This document shows positions 1-5,356 of a stretch of 5,356 bases of DNA, piece by piece. Source of the DNA: Acidobacteriota bacterium (GTDB taxonomy: Bacteria > Acidobacteriota > Terriglobia > Terriglobales > Acidobacteriaceae); NCBI GenBank assembly GCA_021851625.1, contig JAJZCX010000131.1, positions 1 through 5,356 of the forward strand, written 5' to 3'. A model generated the notes under the pieces. That model had not been told where the DNA came from. It worked only from the letters and a program-made list of their open reading frames with translations, and did not search any database. The number at the start of each line of letters is the position of its first letter. Positions within the stretch are counted from its first letter, which is position 1. A program made the translations under genes and the position numbers.

Positions 1-550
1 CGGAGCGCGCAGCGTCAATTTGCGCTTCCGAAGAAAGGTCTTTCGCCTGAGCATCGTCCAATTCCTGCTGTGCGATCAGGCCCGGTTGTGTGGCAGCAGC
101 ACCCGCAAGGCGAACATATTCTGAGTGCAGAGCGGCGTGAATTGCCTTGGCGCGGGCAACATCATTCTGCGTGCGCCGCACTTCGGCGCGGTCATGCACG
201 ACGGCAGCTTGGGCTGCGTCCACTTGCGCCCGCAATTCTGGAACCTCCAACACCGCCAGCACTTCGCCGGTGTGCACAATGTCGCCAATATCCACGTTGA
301 TTCTTTTTACGTAACCGGAGACCTTGGCGTGTACCAAAATGTCTTGATATGCCTGAAATACTCCGGGCACTGTAATGCTAGAGATCGCAGGTAGGTGGCG
401 AACCACAACCACGGCTGCCGTCGGCGCAGAAACCCGATCGCCGTTGGCCTTGTGATTCGCCTCTTCAGAGCGCTTGCGCAGAATCCAAAATCCAACCAAA
501 AGAATTGCGGCAAGAAGAATCAAAACAGACTTGCGTTTGAAAATGTTCAT
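1..550 (-). CDS. Efflux RND-type periplasmic adaptor (membrane fusion protein, HlyD/AcrA family), N-terminal part
   Basis: The reading frame opens with ATG at 550 and stays open to the left edge, giving 183 residues (MNIFKRKSVL...) with the C-terminus outside the window. Residues 9-24 form a hydrophobic N-terminal anchor or uncleaved signal after a basic start (KRK). Residues 70-103 are the first half of a biotinyl/lipoyl-like domain (VHAKVSGYVKRINVDIGD, then GEVLAVLEVPEL). From about 104 onward there is a long Ala/Gln/Arg/Asp-rich helix typical of the coiled-coil hairpin, with a turn near 147-165 (RL...QPGLIAQQELD). In this family the adaptor bridges an inner-membrane pump (usually RND) to a TolC-like outer-membrane channel; the pump gene is probably further left. 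The start is supported by GAGGGA at 559-564. The family call is firm; the substrate cannot be inferred. It lies 126 bp downstream of the small membrane-protein gene on the same strand, so co-transcription is possible but not assured. Confidence 0.93.
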   Translation of the reverse strand, partial: MNIFKRKSVLILLAAILLVGFWILRKRSEEANHKANGDRVSAPTAAVVVVRHLPAISSITVPGVFQAYQDILVHAKVSGYVKRINVDIGDIVHTGEVLAVLEVPELRAQVDAAQAAVVHDRAEVRRTQNDVARAKAIHAALHSEYVRLAGAAATQPGLIAQQELDDAQAKDLSSEAQIDAARS

Positions 551-558
551 CGAGACGA

Positions 559-564
559 TCCCTC
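559..564 (-). promoter_or_regulatory. Ribosome binding site of the efflux adaptor gene
   Basis: Read on the minus strand the sequence is GAGGGA followed by 8 bases (TCGTCTCG) and the ATG at 550. This is a good Shine-Dalgarno match at normal spacing and fixes the start of the adaptor. It is the clearest ribosome binding site at a gene start in the window. Confidence 0.75.
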
Positions 565-579
565 AAAACGATGCTTGCG

Positions 580-595
580 CGTGCCACTCGGCACG
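580..595. repeat. 16-bp inverted repeat with 6-bp stem and 4-nt loop
   Basis: CGTGCC at 580-585 and GGCACG at 590-595 are exact reverse complements around ACTC. In transcripts from the minus strand this would form a GC-rich tetraloop hairpin about 30 bases before the adaptor start codon. No U-run follows it directly, so an intrinsic terminator is unlikely. It could be an operator, a leader hairpin or a chance structure. Confidence 0.35.
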
Positions 596-631
596 GGATG
601 TGTGTTCGAAACCCAACGCGCGCCGTAGTGC

Positions 632-645
632 TGCCTGGTCAGGCA
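632..645. repeat. 14-bp dyad (TGCCTG-2-CAGGCA), possible operator
   Basis: TGCCTG at 632-637 and CAGGCA at 640-645 are exact reverse complements separated by GT. A two-base spacer is too small for an RNA hairpin loop without opening a pair or more. It therefore looks more like a binding site for a dimeric DNA-binding protein than a terminator. It lies about 80 bp upstream of the adaptor start. Efflux cassettes are often controlled by TetR- or MarR-type repressors, but no regulator gene is visible here, so the operator role is inference. Chance occurrence of a dyad this short is possible. Confidence 0.35.
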
Positions 646-676
646 ATCGCACGAAAAATAGCGGCATACGCAAACT

Positions 677-1129
677 CTACAGGCAGAGTTGAACTGGAGG
701 AGGTCGGGATAAAAGATTGCCGGAAGCAAGCCAGATAGGCGGAAGGAAATGCATTCCAGATGAGAAAAATTGCTGAACGAAAACAAAGCCCCCGCAGACC
801 ACAAGTAGCAGGCCCGTGAGGAGCATCGGTGCAGCCGCGTGTACGATCCGCTTGGCGTGCAAGTTCGGCATGGTAGCGGCGTTGATGGCATGGCCGCGTT
901 CCCCCCCCAGCCACATTTTGGCCATGGGAACAGCACTGCGCATCCGCGCCGATTCATATTGTTGCAAACGGTAATGCAGGCCCCAATAGAAGATGGCTAA
1001 GGCCAGCACAAACCAACCCACGCTGAACCCGCTCCAATAGCGTCTGCCCGCAGCAGGACGAGACAAATCTGCCGTCACACGCCAAGGTGTATCTTGCATT
1101 CGGGATGGGTGTTTGCGATGGTCAGACAT
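677..1129 (-). CDS. Small hypothetical protein with two predicted membrane segments
   Basis: This frame encodes 150 residues (MSDHRKHPSR... ending VQLCL) that I do not recognise. Residues 1-30 are basic and hydrophilic. Residues 32-51 (WSGFSVGWFVLALAIFYWGL) form a strong membrane helix. Residues 52-97 are a polar, basic linker, residues 98-119 form a second membrane helix, and the tail is short and proline-containing. The protein is probably in the inner membrane with both ends on the same side. A run of eight G on the coding strand (complement of 901-908) encodes part of WLGGERG; the second membrane helix lies beyond it in the same frame, which argues against a frameshift there. No Shine-Dalgarno is seen before ATG 1129 or before the alternative Met11. 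The gene is transcribed toward the efflux adaptor and divergently from the TPR gene. Competing minus-strand frames give no membrane pattern or family resemblance. Confidence 0.6.
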   Translation of the reverse strand: MSDHRKHPSRMQDTPWRVTADLSRPAAGRRYWSGFSVGWFVLALAIFYWGLHYRLQQYESARMRSAVPMAKMWLGGERGHAINAATMPNLHAKRIVHAAAPMLLTGLLLVVCGGFVFVQQFFSSGMHFLPPIWLASGNLLSRPPPVQLCL

Positions 1130-1383
1130 TTAGTTCGTGTAAAAATTCACTCGGCAGTCAGTACCCAACTCAGTCTACAGGAAATCTTCGTCTTCTTGGG
1201 TTGCGCTGGGATGAAGAAACCATCGTGCTTCGTCATCCAAGATACAGATGACACTACACCGCTGCTGGATAGACGTTTGTGCATGAAATTCGGTAGCAGC
1301 ATTGCAAAAAAATCTTCTCATTGGCCGAAGGGAACGTTACTCTGGGATACAGGCATGCTCCTGGGCCTTTATGATGGCATTGC
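1130..1383. other. Divergent intergenic region, no confident gene or promoter
   Basis: This 254-bp stretch separates the minus-strand membrane-protein gene from the plus-strand TPR-ClC pair, so promoters for both directions should lie here. I found only weak candidates. On the minus strand, TTGGGT (complement of 1163-1168) and TTTTAC (complement of 1139-1144) sit 18 bases apart, which would place the transcript start almost at ATG 1129. On the plus strand, TTGGCC at 1321-1326 is followed at poor match by GGGATA at 1344-1349. A plus-strand open frame crosses most of the region and ends with an ATGA overlap at 1384, but its product has no recognisable features and its start lies inside the opposing gene. 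An A-run lies at 1305-1312. Confidence 0.5.
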
Positions 1384-2613
1384 ATGAGAACTGCAATGGC
1401 AGCGCGCGGTGGTGACGGGCATCCATGGAACGCAGTGCAGCGCTCGCAGCGTCGTCACCTCATGGTGCAAGATGGAATCGCCCTACTCAGCCTGTTCGGG
1501 ATCACCGTGGCTCTGGCGATTCTGACGTATTTCTTTTTCTCTTCCTTCCGCGTCCATCGACAAATTTTAGAAGCGCGCTGGTATGAGCGTGGACAGAAGG
1601 CCGCTGCTGCGGGCCATGCTGCGGATGCGGTCGAAGATTTTCGCTCCGCGCTTGCTCTATCCTCCGGCAATCGAGCCTATGAACTCTCGCTAGCGCAGGC
1701 TTTGGCCGCCGCGGGACGCACCGATGAGGCTTATGCGTATTACTCCCTGCTGCGTGAATCCAAGCCGGGCGATGGTCTGCTGAATCTGTGTCTAGCACGC
1801 TTGGCCGCGCAGAAGAATAATTCCGCCGAGGCGATTGCGTATTATCGTGCCGCGCTCAATGGCGACTGGCTGGCCGAAGGCGTCTCGCGCAGACGCGAGG
1901 CGCGCTTGGAACTGGCTGCATATTTGCTAAAGCAACACATGCCTGCGCAGGCTCAGGCAGAACTGCTGACTGCCGAGGGCAACGCGCTCGAAGACCCGGC
2001 AGTGATGAACAAGATTGCAGCTTTGCTCGATCAGGCTGGCTTTCAGAGCGACGCACTCACTGCGTATCAGCGCACACTGCAACGAGTACCGGTCAACAGT
2101 GGAGAGGCATTGCAAGCGCTGTTGGGTACGGATCGAATTGCGGAGTCCATGGGCAACTACACAATGGCTGCACGCGCATTGGAGCGTTATCTGAACCATG
2201 TGCGCAGCGTAGCGCATCCGCCAGAATCATCTTCTGTGGCAGAGGCCGCGCTGGGTCGTTTGCAACGCTTGCAAGCGCTGGCCCTGTCCCCCAATTTGCC
2301 GCCACACCAGCGCGCGCAACGCTTGGCACACGATGCAGCCGTTGCCCATGCGCGATTTGCTACCTGTTCCACGCAACAATTGGCTCTCATGCTGACAGCA
2401 CCGGGTGCGGCAACGTTGACATCGCTCGCCCCAGAGTGGAAAAAATTTGTGCATCCGTCCATCGCGCGACTGACGGCCAGCCAGCCCATGCAAGACGAAC
2501 TGGCATCGCTGATCGATCAAACAGAAATCTGGACGAACAAATTGTGCGGCGCCCCGACTGGTGAGAATGCGCTGTTACTGCAATTGGCCACTGTACCCTA
2601 TCGAACGGAGTAG
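1384..2613 (+). CDS. Membrane-anchored tetratricopeptide repeat (TPR) protein
   Basis: The product is 409 residues. A basic N-terminus (several Arg in 2-24) precedes one strong membrane helix at about 32-54 (IALLSLFGITVALAILTYFF), predicting an N-in topology with the rest in the periplasm. TPR-like helix pairs follow in near-perfect 34-residue register: about 64-97, 98-131 and 132-165, then after a short break 171-204, 205-238 and about 239-272. Typical small-residue positions are visible (AAAAGHAADAVEDFRSAL; AQALAAAGRTDEAYAYY). Residues 273-409 are helical-looking but not TPR; the tail holds Cys328 and Cys388 and the string CGAPTGENALLLQLA. TPRs mediate protein-protein contacts, so this is probably a scaffold or adaptor rather than an enzyme. 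The start is uncertain: ATG 1384 is the first in frame, and neither it, ATG 1396 nor ATG 1462 (just before the membrane helix) has a clear ribosome binding site. It ends 11 bp before the ClC gene, implying one operon. Confidence 0.88.
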   Translation: MRTAMAARGGDGHPWNAVQRSQRRHLMVQDGIALLSLFGITVALAILTYFFFSSFRVHRQILEARWYERGQKAAAAGHAADAVEDFRSALALSSGNRAYELSLAQALAAAGRTDEAYAYYSLLRESKPGDGLLNLCLARLAAQKNNSAEAIAYYRAALNGDWLAEGVSRRREARLELAAYLLKQHMPAQAQAELLTAEGNALEDPAVMNKIAALLDQAGFQSDALTAYQRTLQRVPVNSGEALQALLGTDRIAESMGNYTMAARALERYLNHVRSVAHPPESSSVAEAALGRLQRLQALALSPNLPPHQRAQRLAHDAAVAHARFATCSTQQLALMLTAPGAATLTSLAPEWKKFVHPSIARLTASQPMQDELASLIDQTEIWTNKLCGAPTGENALLLQLATVPYRTE

Positions 2614-2624
2614 ATGCAGGGAAA

Positions 2625-4379
2625 ATGGAAACACCACCGGCCACAATGGACACGAACGCGAAGAGCACGCCGCTCACACTGAGTGAGGAGGAGATGCAGC
2701 AGATCGCGCCCGCGCGCGGTGAGGGTCTATTTCTGGTGCTGTCTATTTTTATTGGCGTACTTTCTGGCCTGATGGTGGTCTGTTTCCGCATCTCCATCGA
2801 GTGGCTGCAAGTTCTATTGCTTGGCTCGGTGCCGCATCCGGGACAACTTCGGTTGCTTTACGCTCCCGCGCTGGTTGGCTTGTTGGTTGCGCTGCTGGTG
2901 CGTTATTTCTTTCCCAACGCGCGCGGCAGCGGCATCAACCAAACCAAAGCCGCGCTCTACATTTACAACGGCTACATTTCCTTTCGCACCATGTTGGGGA
3001 AGTTTATAACCTCCGCATTGGCCATCGGTGCGGGCCATTCGTTGGGGCCAGAGGATCCCTCACTGCAAATTGGCGCTGGCTTGGCCTCGGTGGTCAGCCG
3101 CCATCTGCGCCTGTCGCGGGAACGGCTGCGTTTGTTTGCTCCAGTGGGTGCGGCGGCAGGTTTGGCCGCGGCCTTCAATGCGCCCATCTCGGCAATTCTC
3201 TTCGTCATTGAAGAGGTCATCGGCAATTGGAGCGCAGCCGTGCTTGGCTCCATCGTGCTGGCTGCTGTTTCCAGCGTTGTTGTGGCGCGCGCCTTTTGGG
3301 GAGCGGAGCCAATGTTTCACATACCCAGTGTGAATCTGCGTGACAATCGTGAACTGCTGGCCTACGCGGTGCTGGGCATCATTGGCGGACTGGCCTCTGT
3401 GCTCTTTTCGCGGCTATTGGCATGGCTTCGCCCGTGGTTGCGCGCGCTGCCGAAGAAAACGATCGTCTGGCAGCCAGCGATTGCGGGTCTGCTGGTGGGT
3501 GCGATTGGCTACTTCGGTTTCCCGCAGGTAATGGGGCCAGGCTATGCAGTCATCGATCATGCCATGCACGGCGAATATCTGTGGCACGTTTTGCTGGCGC
3601 TGGCAATTTTGAAGATTCTGGCCACTACGCTTTCCTTTTCCAGCGGCACACCCGGCGGCATGTTTGCTCCCACGCTGTTCATTGGTGCCATGCTAGGCGG
3701 GGCCGTCGGCAGCGTGGAGAAAATCTTCTTTCCCCATCTGACCGGCTCCGTTGGTTCCTACGCGCTGGTAGGCATGGGAGTGTTGTTTGCCGGCTTCATT
3801 CGCACACCGCTTACCAGCGTCTTTATGGTGCTGGAAGTCAGCGGCAACTACTCCATTATTTTACCGGTGATTTTGGCTAATACGTTGGCATATTTGCTGG
3901 CGCGCAGCTTGCAGCCGGTGCCCATCTTTGAGGTGCTCACGCATCAGGACGGTCTGAGTCTGCCTTCGATGGAAGAGGTGCGTGAGGAAATCTCCCTGCG
4001 CATGGAGGACGCACTGCACGCGACTGAAGCACCCATCGTGTTGGGAACCGACCCGCCCGCCCATGTTGTCGCGTCGATGAAAAAGGCCCCGAGTGAGTTG
4101 GCCTTGGTGCGTTGCAGCGGCAACCACTGGTATGTGTTGACGGCGCAAGAAGCGGCCAAAGCCGCGCAGAGCGGAGCGGAATCGGTGGAGTCTGCGTTAC
4201 CAGAGGAGCGTGTGCCGATGCTCTATCCTGACTTGGCGCTGGAGGAAAGCTTGCCACACTTCCGCCGCTGGCCTTTGCTGCCGGTGGTCAATCGCGCGGT
4301 CTCTGGATTGTTGGAAGGCGTGCTCACGCAGGATGATGTGCTGGAGTGCTATCGCAATCATCTGCGAGGCCAAGGCTGA
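2625..4379 (+). CDS. ClC-family chloride/proton antiporter with C-terminal CBS-like pair
   Basis: The 584-residue product has the ClC ion-pathway motifs in order. GSGI is at 101-104 (Ser102 matching E. coli ClcA Ser107). GPEDP is at 141-145 in place of GREGP, keeping the gating glutamate as Glu143 (ClcA Glu148). FNAPISAILFVIEE spans 184-197, with Glu197 at the internal proton glutamate (ClcA Glu203). GMFAP is at 345-349, and PVPIF at 431-435 puts Phe435 where ClcA has Tyr445. Retention of both glutamates points to a chloride-proton exchanger rather than a channel. About 34-430 is the multi-helix membrane domain. About 467-580 resembles a degenerate CBS pair, clearest in the second half (PMLYPDLALEESL ... 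LLPVVN ... GVLTQDDVL), which may sense nucleotides or regulate gating. The gene follows the TPR gene by 11 bp. ATG 2625 has AGGGA only 2 bases away; ATG 2694 (Met24) is preceded by a strong AGGAGG, so a start 23 residues shorter is possible. The family call is firm. Confidence 0.97.
   Translation: METPPATMDTNAKSTPLTLSEEEMQQIAPARGEGLFLVLSIFIGVLSGLMVVCFRISIEWLQVLLLGSVPHPGQLRLLYAPALVGLLVALLVRYFFPNARGSGINQTKAALYIYNGYISFRTMLGKFITSALAIGAGHSLGPEDPSLQIGAGLASVVSRHLRLSRERLRLFAPVGAAAGLAAAFNAPISAILFVIEEVIGNWSAAVLGSIVLAAVSSVVVARAFWGAEPMFHIPSVNLRDNRELLAYAVLGIIGGLASVLFSRLLAWLRPWLRALPKKTIVWQPAIAGLLVGAIGYFGFPQVMGPGYAVIDHAMHGEYLWHVLLALAILKILATTLSFSSGTPGGMFAPTLFIGAMLGGAVGSVEKIFFPHLTGSVGSYALVGMGVLFAGFIRTPLTSVFMVLEVSGNYSIILPVILANTLAYLLARSLQPVPIFEVLTHQDGLSLPSMEEVREEISLRMEDALHATEAPIVLGTDPPAHVVASMKKAPSELALVRCSGNHWYVLTAQEAAKAAQSGAESVESALPEERVPMLYPDLALEESLPHFRRWPLLPVVNRAVSGLLEGVLTQDDVLECYRNHLRGQG
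2686..2691 (+). promoter_or_regulatory. Internal AGGAGG before alternative ClC start (ATG 2694)
   Basis: AGGAGG lies within a GAGGAGGAG run two bases before an in-frame ATG (Met24). It matches the Shine-Dalgarno consensus better than anything before ATG 2625. Spacing from AGGAGG is short, although the overlapping GAGGA at 2685-2689 gives 4 bases. It also encodes Glu codons (SEEEM), so the match may be incidental. Starting here would lose only the polar N-terminal tail and leave the membrane domain intact. Confidence 0.35.
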
Positions 4380-4396
4380 GTAAAAGCAGCTCAGCC
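4374..4396. terminator. Stem-loop between convergent genes, possible weak bidirectional terminator
   Basis: GGCTGAG at 4374-4380 and CTCAGCC at 4390-4396 form an exact 7-bp stem around a 9-base loop (TAAAAGCAG). The stem includes the TGA stop of the ClC gene at 4377-4379 and sits in the 39-bp gap between two genes that converge. This is where a shared terminator would be expected. There is no T-run after the stem on either strand, so it does not fit a classical intrinsic terminator. Confidence 0.4.
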
Positions 4397-4418
4397 CTGG
4401 CCCGATGCGCAGGTACGA

Positions 4419-5356
4419 CTACTGCAAACCGCCGAGCGAAATCTGCACGCCAGAGCGGAAGTTGAAGGGAAGAGCCGGATAGCCAATCACCTGCTGGTAG
4501 TGCTCACTCAACAGATTGTCCATCACCGCGTAGGTGTTGATGTGCTTGCTGATTTTGTAGCTGCCAGAGAAGCCAACATCCTGATAGCCGGGGTCGAGGT
4601 TGTGATTGGGAAGCAGTAAAGTATTGCCACCATTTGCATCCAGCAGAAACGTACTGTCATCGCTGTGACCCATGAAGGTGCTGGTCACAGTCGTATACCA
4701 GCGCGGATGCGCGTAGGTGACACTGAAGAAGCCTGTATTCGGCGCACGCCGAAAGGGACGCTGGCCGATCAGGGGCGAATAGGCTCCAATTTGTACGTTG
4801 GGAATATTCGGATTTGTCGATGGGTACAGATTGTCGCTCGAAAACGAATGCTGCACCACCGAGTGGGTGTAGGTGTAGCCTGCGCGGGCGAACATGCGCT
4901 TGGTGACGCTATATTCCATCGCGCTTTCAAAGCCCTGTGCTTGAAAGCTAAGCGAGTTGGCATACGCGCCAAAGGATGTGTTGGCGATTTGCTGCTCGAC
5001 CGCCGAAGGCACGCCGATTTGTAGCAATGCGGGCGCATCGACGAACTCAATCTGATTGCCAAATTCGTTGTGGAAGTATCCAGCGTGCAGCATGGCCTTG
5101 CTGCTGAAGAGTTGCTGGTCGAAGCCACCCTCGTAGGTGCGCGTGGTTTGCGCGTTGACCGGCGTGATGCCATTCTGCGCGATGAGCTGCTGCCCATTGC
5201 TCAGCGAAGCCAGCACATCGTAAATAGAACCGCGTTGTTCAGCGATGGTAGGCTCCAAGATTCCTTTGGAGAAATTGAAGCGCACCTTGGTGCCGCTCAG
5301 GATGCCAAACGTGGAGGGTTTGCGCAGATAATACGAGGCGCTTACGCGCGGTGCAG
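4419..5356 (-). CDS. TonB-dependent receptor, C-terminal beta-barrel part
   Basis: The frame is open from the right edge to a TAG at 4419-4421, giving 311 residues of the C-terminal half. It begins APRVSASYYLRKPSTFGILSGTKVRFNFSKGILEPTIAEQ, which matches the barrel strand and extracellular-loop pattern of TonB-dependent receptors (PR-x-S-x-SY, then a strand ending in G-x-x-x-P-T). Alternating amphipathic strands rich in Tyr, Phe and Ser follow, with an RRAPNTGFFSVTYA strand and the typical closing strands (YAVMDNLLSEHYQQVIGYPALPFNFRSGVQISLGG). Such receptors import siderophores, cobalamin, glycans or other scarce nutrients across the outer membrane using TonB energy. The substrate cannot be told from this half, and the plug and TonB box lie outside the window. 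The protein ends in GGLQ rather than the usual aromatic residue. It converges with the ClC gene and is presumably a separate transcription unit. The GTG at 5285 is an internal codon, not the start. Confidence 0.93.
   Translation of the reverse strand, partial: APRVSASYYLRKPSTFGILSGTKVRFNFSKGILEPTIAEQRGSIYDVLASLSNGQQLIAQNGITPVNAQTTRTYEGGFDQQLFSSKAMLHAGYFHNEFGNQIEFVDAPALLQIGVPSAVEQQIANTSFGAYANSLSFQAQGFESAMEYSVTKRMFARAGYTYTHSVVQHSFSSDNLYPSTNPNIPNVQIGAYSPLIGQRPFRRAPNTGFFSVTYAHPRWYTTVTSTFMGHSDDSTFLLDANGGNTLLLPNHNLDPGYQDVGFSGSYKISKHINTYAVMDNLLSEHYQQVIGYPALPFNFRSGVQISLGGLQ

Larger units (their letters stand above)
551..676 (-). other. Intergenic region upstream of the efflux adaptor, with two short dyads
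   Basis: These 126 bases separate the stop of the small membrane-protein gene from the start of the adaptor. They contain two perfect inverted repeats (listed separately) and the adaptor ribosome binding site, but no convincing -35/-10 pair. Minus-strand frames remain open through parts of it, but their translations are low-complexity and resemble no protein family, so I do not call a gene here. Confidence 0.6.

Noticed and set aside
547..957. Minus-strand open frame of 136 codons overlapping the small membrane-protein gene and the adaptor start
   Set aside because: It shares most of its length with the frame at 677-1129, which has a clear two-helix membrane pattern. This one gives a Cys/Arg/Ser-rich translation with no family resemblance, typical of a shadow frame.
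1321..1349. Possible plus-strand promoter (TTGGCC, 17-base spacer, GGGATA)
   Set aside because: The -10 match is poor and the region offers several equally weak alternatives. It is mentioned only in the intergenic entry.
1094..1387. Plus-strand open frame of 97 codons ending with an ATGA overlap onto the TPR start
   Set aside because: It begins inside the opposing membrane-protein gene, has no ribosome binding site, and its product shows no domain, signal or compositional regularity. A shorter version from ATG 1211 (58 codons) is equally unsupported. The ATGA overlap alone is not enough.
2801..3880. Several open frames on both strands inside the ClC gene, up to about 150 codons
   Set aside because: The ClC frame is continuous and carries every family motif. 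The others are Arg/Cys/Ala-rich shadows of a GC-rich gene.
4665..5197. Open frames on both strands inside the TonB receptor gene
   Set aside because: The receptor frame has a clear barrel pattern from the right edge to its stop; the alternatives are low-complexity shadows.
5283..5285. GTG as the start of the TonB receptor
   Set aside because: The frame continues upstream of this codon to the window edge with receptor-like sequence (APRVSASYYLRKPS), so it is an internal Val codon in a partial gene.
1..5356. Search for mobile elements, CRISPR arrays, tRNA/rRNA genes or a defence-type system
   Set aside because: I saw no transposase, terminal inverted repeats, regularly spaced repeats, tRNA cloverleaf or toxin/nuclease motifs. 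The window reads as ordinary envelope and transport genes.

Overview
This window looks like chromosomal DNA from a Gram-negative bacterium. An inner-membrane adaptor of a tripartite efflux pump and a TonB-dependent outer-membrane receptor both imply a double membrane. The style of the proteins suggests Acidobacteriota (Terriglobia/Acidobacteriaceae-like): an efflux adaptor with a PG-containing hairpin tip, a membrane-anchored TPR protein with a Cys-Gly-x-Pro-Thr-Gly tail, and a CBS-bearing ClC protein. That assignment rests on recalled family resemblance, not a search, and is held at moderate-to-low confidence.

Layout. Positions 1-550 (minus) hold the N-terminal part of a HlyD/AcrA-type membrane fusion protein that runs off the left edge. 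It has a clear ribosome binding site, and two short perfect dyads lie in the 126-bp gap upstream of it. Positions 677-1129 (minus) hold a small unrecognised protein with two predicted membrane segments. A 254-bp divergent intergenic region (1130-1383) follows, with no convincing gene or strong promoter. On the plus strand, 1384-2613 encodes a membrane-anchored protein with about six TPR units. After an 11-bp gap, 2625-4379 encodes a ClC-family chloride/proton antiporter with a degenerate C-terminal CBS pair. The two are almost certainly co-transcribed. A short stem-loop at the end of the ClC gene separates it from a convergent gene at 4419-5356 (minus), the C-terminal beta-barrel half of a TonB-dependent receptor that runs off the right edge.

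How they work together. Only the TPR and ClC genes show a strong positional link: the TPR protein could be a periplasmic or envelope partner of the antiporter, but nothing in the sequence proves contact. The efflux adaptor probably continues leftward into an RND pump cassette, and the TonB receptor is an independent nutrient-uptake gene. I see no mobile element, CRISPR array, tRNA or rRNA, and no clearly novel multi-gene system. The most interesting items are the altered ion-pathway residues of the ClC protein, its coupling to the TPR gene, and the dyads upstream of the efflux adaptor.
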